Source: AEGEAN-183 sp964002385 (GTDB taxonomy: Bacteria > Pseudomonadota > Gammaproteobacteria > Magnimaribacterales > Magnimaribacteraceae). Taken from it: DNA of 16,951 nt. Shown one piece after another: positions 7,183 through 14,121 of the stretch. The position numbers and the translations under genes are program-made. The stretch lies in the NCBI GenBank assembly GCA_964002385.1, contig CAXFFS010000027.1:1-16951 (forward strand), in the 5' to 3' direction. The notes beneath the pieces were generated by a model. The model had not been told where the DNA came from and searched no databases. It saw nothing but the letters and a program-made list of their open reading frames with translations. Position 1 is the first letter of the stretch. Every line of letters begins with the position of its first letter.

Positions 7183-8073
7183 TTTTAGTGGCTTCTTGTC
7201 TCTGAATATCATCATGGGAATCATGAAAAAAGGCCAAAGCCTGTGATACTTATTAGGAAAGATTCTTTGAGATAATTCCAGAAGCTTAGAATCCAAACCT
7301 ATAAATATTCTCCTTTTATTCTTCTTGACTCCTTTTAGTATTATTTGAGCCGCCTTACTGGGGTGCATCCCCCCTTCCCTAAATGAATCAGCCATTTCTT
7401 CAACAGTCGTTGGTTGTTCTCTAGTAAAAATACTTGATCTTCCTTCTTCATCTGTTTGTAAATCTTCTTCATCCATTCTTGAATTCGCCACTATATTAGT
7501 TCCTACATGGCCTGGATGAACACAATGGATTTGCAGATTTTCGTTTGTTTGTGCCATTTCTAAAGCAAGGCTTTCTGTAAAACCCCTAACTGCAAACTTA
7601 GTGGCGTGATAAACCGTTTGGCCAGGGACAGCTACCATACCGAATATTGAAGAGGTATTAACGATTGCTGCTTCAGGTCGATCTATCATATGTGGAATAA
7701 AAGCTCTGGTACTGTTAATTACACCATGTAGATTAATGTCCATTACCCAATCCCAGTTTTCTTCTTCCATATCCTTAAAGTGTTTACCAGTAGAAACTCC
7801 AGCGTTATTAAAAACCAAGTCAACTTTTCCATGTTGATCTATAACTTTTTGAGGCAGAGCTTCAATGGCCTCTTTGTCAGCTACATCCAATACGTGAGAA
7901 GAAACTGAAACATTGAATTTACGTAGCATTTCTACAGTTTCATTTAGGGTCTCTTGATTTACATCGCAAGCCACAACATCAGCTCCATCTTTCGCTAGTA
8001 AAACGGACAAATAACGACCCATTCCTGAACCTGCTCCGGTTATAACTGCCACCTTATCTTTAAAAGTTTTCAT
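7171..8073 (-). CDS. Short-chain dehydrogenase/reductase with hydrophobic C-terminal tail
   Basis: Classical-type NAD(P)-dependent SDR, 300 aa, longer than the usual ~250. Motifs: TGAGSGMG (12-19), NNAG (89-92), catalytic Ser near 141-142 (NTSSIFG), and Tyr155-x3-Lys159 (YHATK), then HPGHVGTNI (186-194). Asp37 at the end of beta-2 (VACDVN) suggests NAD preference. The C-terminal extension ends in WPFFMIPMMIF (280-290) flanked by basic residues, which may anchor it to a membrane or bind a lipid. The gene lies 16 bp downstream of a paralogous SDR, with Shine-Dalgarno AAGGAA (8081-8086, minus) 7 nt from the ATG. The reaction is unknown; oxidoreduction of a hydroxy- or ketoacyl, alcohol or ketone substrate would fit the neighbours. 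Confidence 0.93.
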   Translation of the reverse strand: MKTFKDKVAVITGAGSGMGRYLSVLLAKDGADVVACDVNQETLNETVEMLRKFNVSVSSHVLDVADKEAIEALPQKVIDQHGKVDLVFNNAGVSTGKHFKDMEEENWDWVMDINLHGVINSTRAFIPHMIDRPEAAIVNTSSIFGMVAVPGQTVYHATKFAVRGFTESLALEMAQTNENLQIHCVHPGHVGTNIVANSRMDEEDLQTDEEGRSSIFTREQPTTVEEMADSFREGGMHPSKAAQIILKGVKKNKRRIFIGLDSKLLELSQRIFPNKYHRLWPFFMIPMMIFRDKKPLKSLD

Positions 8074-8089
8074 GTTTTAATTCCTTAAA

Positions 8090-9031
8090 TTATTCAATAC
8101 TAAAAGGCGATACAAAATCCGCGTCATAGGCCTTTTCTGGATTTTCCCTTACCTTCTTATCCAAATTCTTTGCATCTTCTCCAACGAGTATCCTCCATCT
8201 TTTCTCTTTAACACCATTTAATATAATTTCTGCGGCCTGCGCAGCACTGGTTGGAGCATTGTTTTTAAAATTCTCTCTCCTTTCTTCCATCATCTGCCTT
8301 ATTTGATCATTTGAGTAATTGTGAACAGGTGCATCTAGTGAAATCCAAACTTTTTTAATTTCTTCTATCTCTTCATCAGATAAATCCATTGCTTCAGCAT
8401 GCCCCAAAATCTTACCCGAATTAATAGCTATAGATGTTCCTATGTGACCTGGCATGACCACAGAAGCATTTACATGAGGTGCATTAAGTCTTAAATCTTG
8501 AATTAAAGCCTCGGTGAAGCCTTTAACAGCAAACTTCGCAGCGGAATAGGAAGTATGAGGAAATCCTCCCAAAGAAGCCCAAAAACCATTTACGCTGCTT
8601 GTATTAATTATGTGCCCTTCATCACTTGCTACTAGATAAGGCATGAAAGCTCTTGAACAGTAGTAAACTCCATACCAACATATGGCAAATGTCTTCTCCC
8701 ATTCCTGTTGATCGCCTTCCAAAAAACTTCCACCTCCTCCTATTCCTGCATTGTTAAAAAGAAGGTTAATGTGATTAGTTTTGTGTTCTTCTAAAACTTG
8801 GTCCCTAAAAGAAATAACATCCTCCTCAGAAGATACATCACAGGAAAAACTGGAAATTTTTACATCTGGAGATTCAGAAGAAACAAGAGAAAGCGTTTCT
8901 TGCATGTTTTCTTCCATCACATCGCACATAGCTACTTCACAGCCTTCTCTAGCAAGCTGACTAACTAATTCTCTGCCCATGCCAGCACCACCGCCGGTGA
9001 CTACTGCAATCTTATTTTTGAAACTTTCCAT
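8090..9031 (-). CDS. Short-chain dehydrogenase/reductase, tandem paralog
   Basis: Classical-type SDR of 313 aa. Motifs: TGGGAGMG (12-19), NNAG (93-96), Ser145/146 in NTSSVNG, Tyr162-x3-Lys166 (YSAAK), and MPGHIGTSI (193-201). Asp37 (MCDVME) suggests NAD as cofactor. It shares with the next gene the opening F-K-x-K-[IV]-AV-[IV]-TG-x-G, the PGH-[IV]-GT segment, and the C-terminal pattern AAxIIL-x-GVKxxxxRI with G-x-D, so the two probably arose by tandem duplication; unlike its partner it lacks the hydrophobic end. An insert around 205-260, rich in acidic residues and with MEERREN, may shape the substrate pocket. No Shine-Dalgarno is seen before the ATG, but a perfect 8-bp hairpin lies just upstream (9042-9064). 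Substrate unknown. Confidence 0.93.
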   Translation of the reverse strand: MESFKNKIAVVTGGGAGMGRELVSQLAREGCEVAMCDVMEENMQETLSLVSSESPDVKISSFSCDVSSEEDVISFRDQVLEEHKTNHINLLFNNAGIGGGGSFLEGDQQEWEKTFAICWYGVYYCSRAFMPYLVASDEGHIINTSSVNGFWASLGGFPHTSYSAAKFAVKGFTEALIQDLRLNAPHVNASVVMPGHIGTSIAINSGKILGHAEAMDLSDEEIEEIKKVWISLDAPVHNYSNDQIRQMMEERRENFKNNAPTSAAQAAEIILNGVKEKRWRILVGEDAKNLDKKVRENPEKAYDADFVSPFSIE

Positions 9032-9041
9032 GTAGATAAAG

Positions 9042-9064
9042 AGATGATTATTTTTGAATCATCT
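9042..9064. other. Perfect 8-bp inverted repeat between DUF4389-type gene and SDR
   Basis: AGATGATT (9042-9049) and AATCATCT (9057-9064) pair perfectly around a 7-nt loop. It sits in the 54-bp gap between the DUF4389-type stop and the SDR start, 10 nt upstream of the SDR ATG on the minus strand. The stem has only two G/C pairs and no strong T-run follows, so a standard intrinsic terminator is unlikely. It may be an operator, an mRNA-stability or translation-control stem, or chance. Confidence 0.45.
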
Positions 9065-9085
9065 TCTGAGCTGTATAAATTTCTA

Positions 9086-9403
9086 TCATTTCTTCCCTTT
9101 TACTTTTGGGAGTTCGCTAAAGGGATAAGGCTTATCTTTTTCTTGATAAGTTACAAAATTAATTATTTGCACCATCCATTCTCTAAAAAGAGCAGCAAGT
9201 TCACTTAAACTAGAATTGGGGCTATCAGTAACTAAATTAAACAAGAACTGTAATATTCCTATAACGTAAAGAACTACTGCTGCCCACCAATAAATAAAAC
9301 TAAATAACACTAACCACAGAAGTCTTAACCACTTGCCTTGATTAAACACATTTTCTTTTAACTCTTCCGTGTCTATTTTGTCTTCTTCAAATTTTTTACT
9401 CAT
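9086..9403 (-). CDS. Small DUF4389-type inner-membrane protein
   Basis: A 105-aa protein with a charged N-terminus, one long hydrophobic stretch at about residues 25-58 (LRLLWLVLFSFIYWW onward, probably two closely spaced membrane helices), an amphipathic segment (66-85), and the C-terminal motif KPYPFSELP (91-99). The arrangement of hydrophobic core, xNSSLSELAxLFREWMxQIxxFxTY segment and PFPF-like ending fits the DUF4389 family, common in gammaproteobacteria and of unknown function. The gene follows gpsA by 16 bp on the same strand and probably shares its transcript; the coupling to a phospholipid-precursor enzyme hints at an envelope role, which is inference only. Confidence 0.8.
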   Translation of the reverse strand: MSKKFEEDKIDTEELKENVFNQGKWLRLLWLVLFSFIYWWAAVVLYVIGILQFLFNLVTDSPNSSLSELAALFREWMVQIINFVTYQEKDKPYPFSELPKVKGKK

Positions 9404-9419
9404 ACTTACATCTTTTTAA

Positions 9420-10424
9420 TTACTTTAAGAATTCTACATCTTTAGGCTGATCTGTGCCTAAAACTTTCTCGATTGACCCTTCCAAAGGTTCGTTTTCATA
9501 AATTATTTTATATAGTGAATTCACTATAGGCATGTCCACTCCCTCTTCTTTAGATTTATTCCAAACTACTTTTAAAGTCTTTAAACCTTCAGTTGTCTGA
9601 CCTATTTCTTTTTGCGCTTCATCAACCTGATATCCCTTACCGATCAGTTTCCCAAAAGCATGATTTCTACTTAAAGGAGATGCACAAGTAGTTATTAAAT
9701 CTCCTACTCCGGAAAGTCCTAGAAAGGTCATAGGATCTGCACCCTGATTTACTGCAAATCTACTCATTTCAGCAAGGCCTCTAGTCATAATCATGCCTAC
9801 AGTATTTTCTCCGCTTTGCAAACCATCAGCTATCCCGCAAGCAATAGCATAAATATTCTTTAAAGCTCCGCCTAGTTCAACACCATACGGATCAGAGTTT
9901 GTATATATACGAAAAGAATCTGAAGCGAAGATTTTTATACACTCCTCTCTTAATTTCTTACTTTTACTAGCTATAACAGTTCCGGTGAGCTGATTTTGTG
10001 AAATTTCTAAAGCAAGATTGGGGCCACTTATTACCCCTATGTCATGACTCTTAATCTCGTTCTCTAAAATTTGACTCATAAGAAGAAATCCTTTTTCTTC
10101 TATCCCTTTAGTTGCACTTATCAAAAGAGCTTCAGGATTAACATACTTAATGGATTTTAGTAAAACTTCCCTGAATGAACTACTGGGTACACAAAAAAGA
10201 ACCAATAAACTTGACTCAATATCTTCAATATTACTGGTTGCAATTAATCGTCTATCCAGTAAATAATCTGGTAGATATTTTTTATTTAAACTATTTGTAT
10301 TTATTGACTCAACATTGGCTTCATCTCTCATCCAGAGTGTTACCTTGTTTCCATTGATTGCAGCTAGATTGGCTAAAACAGTACCCCAACTTCCGCCTCC
10401 TAAGACAGCTATTTCTTTTTTCAT
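9420..10424 (-). CDS. gpsA: GpsA: NAD(P)-dependent glycerol-3-phosphate dehydrogenase
   Basis: Cytosolic enzyme that reduces dihydroxyacetone phosphate to sn-glycerol-3-phosphate, the backbone precursor of phospholipids. The 334 aa match the family length. Seen: nucleotide-binding LGGGSWGT (8-15), SATKG (103-107), SGPNLALE (133-140), the catalytic lysine in GGALKNIYAIACG (Lys189), and the signature GLSGVGDLITTC (236-247) with SPLSRN. It is the first gene of a probable minus-strand operon with the DUF4389-type gene and perhaps the two SDR genes. The start ATG has no Shine-Dalgarno. It faces the glutamine-synthetase-family gene across a 92-bp divergent promoter region. Confidence 0.97.
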   Translation of the reverse strand: MKKEIAVLGGGSWGTVLANLAAINGNKVTLWMRDEANVESINTNSLNKKYLPDYLLDRRLIATSNIEDIESSLLVLFCVPSSSFREVLLKSIKYVNPEALLISATKGIEEKGFLLMSQILENEIKSHDIGVISGPNLALEISQNQLTGTVIASKSKKLREECIKIFASDSFRIYTNSDPYGVELGGALKNIYAIACGIADGLQSGENTVGMIMTRGLAEMSRFAVNQGADPMTFLGLSGVGDLITTCASPLSRNHAFGKLIGKGYQVDEAQKEIGQTTEGLKTLKVVWNKSKEEGVDMPIVNSLYKIIYENEPLEGSIEKVLGTDQPKDVEFLK

Positions 10425-10458
10425 AATGAAGCAAGCTCAAGCAATTAAATCTTGAATC

Positions 10459-10488
10459 TTGATGCTATTTTAACAGTCTCTTTATGAT
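10459..10488 (+). promoter_or_regulatory. Candidate sigma70-type promoter for the glutamine-synthetase-family gene
   Basis: TTGATG (10459-10464) and TATGAT (10483-10488) form a -35/-10 pair with an 18-bp spacer, matching consensus at 4 and 5 of 6 positions. The predicted start near 10495 would leave a leader of about 22 nt before ATG 10517. The -35 lies in a 7-bp tandem repeat ATCTTGA-ATCTTGA (10449-10462). Read by eye, not modelled. Confidence 0.4.
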
Positions 10489-10497
10489 TATTATCAA
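10467..10497 (-). promoter_or_regulatory. Candidate promoter for gpsA, overlapping the opposing promoter
   Basis: On the minus strand, TTGATA (10497-10492) and TAAAAT (10472-10467) each match sigma70 consensus at 5 of 6 positions, but the 19-bp spacer is longer than ideal. If used, it would overlap the candidate plus-strand promoter almost completely, so the two genes would compete for polymerase. Confidence 0.28.
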
Positions 10498-10516
10498 TCC
10501 GAGTTAATATTGTGCG

Positions 10517-11908
10517 ATGGAAACTGATATCCAAGAGTTAAAACTAAACCTCAGGCAAAGCAATATTAAATACGTAAAAGTTGCAATTACAGATATTGAT
10601 GGCGTGCTAAGGGGCAAGTACATGCATGTAGATAAGTTCTTGAAGTCAATTGAATCAGGTTATGGATTTTGTGATGTAATTTTTGGTTGGGATAGTTCTG
10701 ACGATCTCTATGAGTTCAAAATTTCTGATAAACAGAATTTATTTACAGGTTGGCATACAGGTTATCCAGATCAAACTGTCAGAATTATTTTAGACTCTCA
10801 AAGGACTATACCTTTTGAAAAAAATACGCCCTTTTTTCTTTCTGAATTAAAAGATGGAGAAGTTTGTCCTCGAAATGCTTTAAAAAAGACTCTTGAGCTT
10901 CTAAAAGAAACAGGTTTTAAAGGCAAATCCGCTTTGGAGTATGAATTCTTTTTATTCAATGAGACTCCTCACTCGGTAAGAGAAAAAGATTTTCAAAACC
11001 TTGTTTCCTTCACGCCGGGCATGTTTGGTTATTCTATGTTGCGAAGCTCAGTTCATTCGGAGTTATTCCAAGAAATCTTAGAGATGTGTGAGAGTATGGA
11101 CCTCTCCCTCGAGGGCTTGCATACTGAGACTGGCCCTGGGGTTCTAGAAGCTGCAATTGCAGCAGATGAAACTCTAAACTCAGCCGATAAGGCTGTTTTA
11201 TTTAAAACGTTCATGAAAGTTTTGGCTCAAAGAAAAAATCTTATGGCCACCTTTATGGCTAAATGGTCAGAAAAGTATCCTGGTCAATCTGGACACATTC
11301 ACTGTTCTTTAATGGATTTAGAGAATAACCCAGTATTTTCGACGAAAGAAACAGGGGAAATGAGTGAAGTGATGGTCAATTTCCTCGGGGGCTTACAGAA
11401 ATACAGCAAGGAATTTATGGCGTTGGTTGCTCCAACGACTAATTCCTATAAACGTTTGTGCGTAGGAGCATGGGCACCAATAAATATGACCTGGGGAAAG
11501 GAGAATAGAACCACGGGATTTAGAGTGATAGAAGGTTCGCCTCACTCACAGAGAATAGAAAATAGATTACCGGGTGCGGATGCTAATCCTTACTTAGCTC
11601 TAGCTGCTACCTTTGGGGCAGGCCTTCTAGGAATCAAAGAAAAACTTCAGCCCACAGAACCCATTCATGGTGGAGCTTACTTTATAAAAGTTGAAGATCA
11701 TCATAAAGTTCCAGGTTCATTACTTGAGGCAGCTCAACTGTTTAAAAAATCAGAAGCTGCCAGATCTATTTGGGGAGATCAGTTTGTGGATCATTTTTCT
11801 GCGACTCGTGTATGGGAGCATGAGCAATTCCTAAAAAACAGTCGCTTATTTGAAAATAAACAAAAAATTTCTAATTGGGAGTTGAAGAGGTATTTCGAAA
11901 TAATTTAA
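10517..11908 (+). CDS. Glutamine-synthetase-family ligase, probably not ammonia-using
   Basis: A 463-aa member of the glutamine synthetase family, which joins an amine to a gamma-carboxylate through an acyl phosphate. The N-terminal beta-grasp region (15-95) has ITDIDGVLRGKYM and GWDSSDDLY. Catalytic-domain ligands are present: Glu141/Glu143 (EYE), Glu204 and Glu211 (TETGPGVLE), GHIH (259-262), APTTNSYKR (305-313), NRTTGFR (330-336) and RIENR (346-350) with PGADANPYL. However, where bacterial GlnA has PGYEAP, with a glutamate guarding the ammonia site, this protein has VGAWAP, placing Trp319 at the glutamate position. The adenylylation-site region of GlnA is also missing at the C-terminus. 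This points to gamma-glutamyl-amine or other amine ligation, or a FluG-like role. The SDR gene 2 nt downstream suggests joint action. No Shine-Dalgarno is seen. Confidence 0.88.
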   Translation: METDIQELKLNLRQSNIKYVKVAITDIDGVLRGKYMHVDKFLKSIESGYGFCDVIFGWDSSDDLYEFKISDKQNLFTGWHTGYPDQTVRIILDSQRTIPFEKNTPFFLSELKDGEVCPRNALKKTLELLKETGFKGKSALEYEFFLFNETPHSVREKDFQNLVSFTPGMFGYSMLRSSVHSELFQEILEMCESMDLSLEGLHTETGPGVLEAAIAADETLNSADKAVLFKTFMKVLAQRKNLMATFMAKWSEKYPGQSGHIHCSLMDLENNPVFSTKETGEMSEVMVNFLGGLQKYSKEFMALVAPTTNSYKRLCVGAWAPINMTWGKENRTTGFRVIEGSPHSQRIENRLPGADANPYLALAATFGAGLLGIKEKLQPTEPIHGGAYFIKVEDHHKVPGSLLEAAQLFKKSEAARSIWGDQFVDHFSATRVWEHEQFLKNSRLFENKQKISNWELKRYFEII

Positions 11909-11910
11909 AC

Positions 11911-12675
11911 ATGGATAAAGAAAATATTTTTGACCTAACAGGAAAAGTTGCCCTCATTACTGGAGCTTCTTCAGGTCTAGGTAAGCACTTTGCAAAGACT
12001 CTTTCTTCCTACGGAGCAAAAACAATTCTAGCTGCACGGAGAATAGAAAGAATGGAAAGTTTACAAAAAGAACTTTTAAATGAATCTATTGTTGTTTCAT
12101 TAGACGTTACCTCAAATAATAGTGTCAATAAACTAAGAGAGGAGATAGAGAACTCTACTGGTCAACTTGACATACTAGTAAATAATGCGGGCATCTCTGA
12201 TCCAGTTAAATTTAAGGACATTAGTGAAGAAAGTTGGTTGAGTATTCTAGAAACAAATTTAAATGGTGCTTTCAGAGTTGCCAAAATGGCAACTGATATT
12301 ATGTTAAAAAATAATGATGGAGGCAGCATAATTAATATAGCTTCTATTCTGGCAGAAAGAGTTGGACTAAATCTTTCTAGCTATGCATCGGCAAAAGCGG
12401 CTTTAGTTCAACTAACTAAAAGTATGGCCCTTGAACTGGCCAGATCTAATATAAGAGTTAATGCTTTAGCTCCTGGTTACATTCTCACTGAAATAAATCA
12501 AGATTTCTTCAATACCGATGAAGGAAAGAGTTACATAGGTAAAATTCCAATGAAGAGACTTGGTTTAGAGAATGAATTGGATGGGGCTCTATTGCTCTTA
12601 GCAAGCAATGCATCCTCCTTCATGACCGGGTCTGTAATTACTGTTGACGGAGGTCATGTAGTTAACCCCCTCTAA
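11911..12675 (+). CDS. Short-chain dehydrogenase/reductase (3-oxoacyl reductase-like)
   Basis: Classical SDR of 254 aa, a standard length. Motifs: TGASSGLG (17-24), NNAG (91-94), Ser145 (NIAS), Tyr158-x3-Lys162 (YASAK), APGY (187-190), and the C-terminal VDGG (245-248) typical of FabG-like and gluconate-dehydrogenase-like SDRs. Arg43/Arg44 after beta-2 (AARR) suggest NADPH. The ATG at 11911 was chosen, 2 nt after the previous stop; an in-frame TTG at 11875 would add 12 residues lying inside the ligase gene and has no ribosome site. The tight junction implies translational coupling with the glutamine-synthetase-family ligase. It is more FabG-like than the two SDRs at 7171-9031. Substrate unknown. 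Confidence 0.92.
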   Translation: MDKENIFDLTGKVALITGASSGLGKHFAKTLSSYGAKTILAARRIERMESLQKELLNESIVVSLDVTSNNSVNKLREEIENSTGQLDILVNNAGISDPVKFKDISEESWLSILETNLNGAFRVAKMATDIMLKNNDGGSIINIASILAERVGLNLSSYASAKAALVQLTKSMALELARSNIRVNALAPGYILTEINQDFFNTDEGKSYIGKIPMKRLGLENELDGALLLLASNASSFMTGSVITVDGGHVVNPL

Positions 12676-12680
12676 TCTAA

Positions 12681-14117
12681 TTACTCTACGATCTTAATCC
12701 AGGCATCAACCTCAAGATCTCCATCCGGATAATCCCCGTTGAGAAGTCTTAATCTAGATTCAGGGTCAAAAGGAATGGGGCTTTTTCTAGCTAAAGAACT
12801 ATAACTATCTCCTCTTGCAACTTTATATGATTTAATAAGAAGAGGCTCGGTAAGCTCAATTTCCGTTGCTTTTAAGTCTCTAAAACTCTCAATAATGGAT
12901 AAAAATTGATTATCAAATTCGCCTATATCCAATCCATTTTTTTCTGTTGTGCCATAAAAGGTAAATATTCTTTTGTTTTTGAAAACAATTGCTACTCTTG
13001 AAATCCTAAAATTTTCTTCTAAAAGAGTTAAAAAGGCTTGATGACCGCCTAATTTTAGCTCTTTTGACTGATAAACCTCTCCCGAAGTTAATCTGCTTAA
13101 ATAATTTTTAGGTGTTTCTTTCCTCACCTGATCAGACACACTCACTTGCAAAGAAGCCTTTCCTTCCGGAGCAATAAAAATTAAAGAATTTGGGGTATTT
13201 AAAACCTCCCAATTATCCGGTGAGATTAATCTGATATCTAAATCTTTATGATAAAAACCATTCTTTCTAAGTATGCCTGCAACTTGGCTATCACCGTAGG
13301 TCATTCCTTCTATCCTCTTCAAGTAATTCAGAGAGTTACTTTCAAGAGAATCCTTTCTTAAGCTATCTGCTTTTTTAATTACTTCTTTCAAACGACTATC
13401 ATTCGAAGGGTGAGACGCGAAAATACCATGATAAGTTTGTTGGTTAGAACCCCTCCTTTTTGATACCTCCGTTGAATAAAGTTCGTGCTCCTTTAACACT
13501 GATATAGTGTCTATCATTCCTAAAGCAGAATAACCCTGTTTAGCCATGTATTCAGCGCCCAGAGAATCAGCCTGGAGTTCCATGTCTCTGCCATACCCTG
13601 CAACCAGCGCTCCGCTAGCTATATTGGCAAGATCGCCTGCAGCTGATCCAGCTTCTCGGGCCACGGCATAAGAAATTATGCTTAACACCTGAGCTTGAGA
13701 AATTTGTCTGACACTATGTCTGGCAGTTACATGCCCTATTTCATGTCCTAATACTGCTGCAAGCTCTTCTTCACTTGAAAGGTATACCATTAAACCCCTA
13801 TTTATAAAAATGTAGCCCCCAGGAAGAGCAAAAGCATTAACGTCAGGACTATCTAAAACAGTAAAACGATAAATCAGATCGGATCTGTGACTTAATTCAG
13901 CAAGCGAATCGCCTATTGATTGCACATAGCTTTGAATTTTAGGGTCTTGGTAAAGGGTTTGTGATTGTAGGATTTGAGAATAATACTTTCGTCCCATTTC
14001 CAATTCAGCGTCCTCAGACATCAGAACAAAGTCTCTTTCACCTGTAACTGGATTAACCGAACAAGAAATAATAAGACTGAGGAAGGAAAAACTAATTAAT
14101 AGCTTTAGATACTTCAT
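12681..14117 (-). CDS. M48 zinc metalloprotease lipoprotein with LysM-like C-terminus (BepA/LoiP-like)
   Basis: Predicted envelope protease of 478 aa. A basic, hydrophobic signal (1-18) ends in IIS-Cys19, a lipobox, so it is likely a periplasm-facing lipoprotein. CSVNPVTGERDFVLMSEDAE (19-38) is a typical opening for this group. The M48 catalytic site is HEIGH (125-129) with the third ligand in ELQAD (180-184), and HPSNDSR (236-242) follows. Beyond ~285 is an alpha/beta region, then a LysM-like domain: YKVARGDSYSSLARK (431-445), LRLLNG (456-461) and VDAWIKIV (470-477). The TPR repeats of BepA are not apparent. It probably degrades misfolded outer-membrane proteins. AAGGAG (14123-14118) directly abuts the ATG with no spacer and overlaps the patatin-like gene's stop, so re-initiation after that gene is likely. 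Confidence 0.92.
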   Translation of the reverse strand: MKYLKLLISFSFLSLIISCSVNPVTGERDFVLMSEDAELEMGRKYYSQILQSQTLYQDPKIQSYVQSIGDSLAELSHRSDLIYRFTVLDSPDVNAFALPGGYIFINRGLMVYLSSEEELAAVLGHEIGHVTARHSVRQISQAQVLSIISYAVAREAGSAAGDLANIASGALVAGYGRDMELQADSLGAEYMAKQGYSALGMIDTISVLKEHELYSTEVSKRRGSNQQTYHGIFASHPSNDSRLKEVIKKADSLRKDSLESNSLNYLKRIEGMTYGDSQVAGILRKNGFYHKDLDIRLISPDNWEVLNTPNSLIFIAPEGKASLQVSVSDQVRKETPKNYLSRLTSGEVYQSKELKLGGHQAFLTLLEENFRISRVAIVFKNKRIFTFYGTTEKNGLDIGEFDNQFLSIIESFRDLKATEIELTEPLLIKSYKVARGDSYSSLARKSPIPFDPESRLRLLNGDYPDGDLEVDAWIKIVE

Positions 14118-14121
14118 CTCC

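Noticed and set aside
11875..11910. TTG start extending the FabG-like SDR by 12 residues
   Set aside because: The extension lies inside the ligase gene, has no ribosome site, and classical SDRs of this type begin about where ATG 11911 places them.
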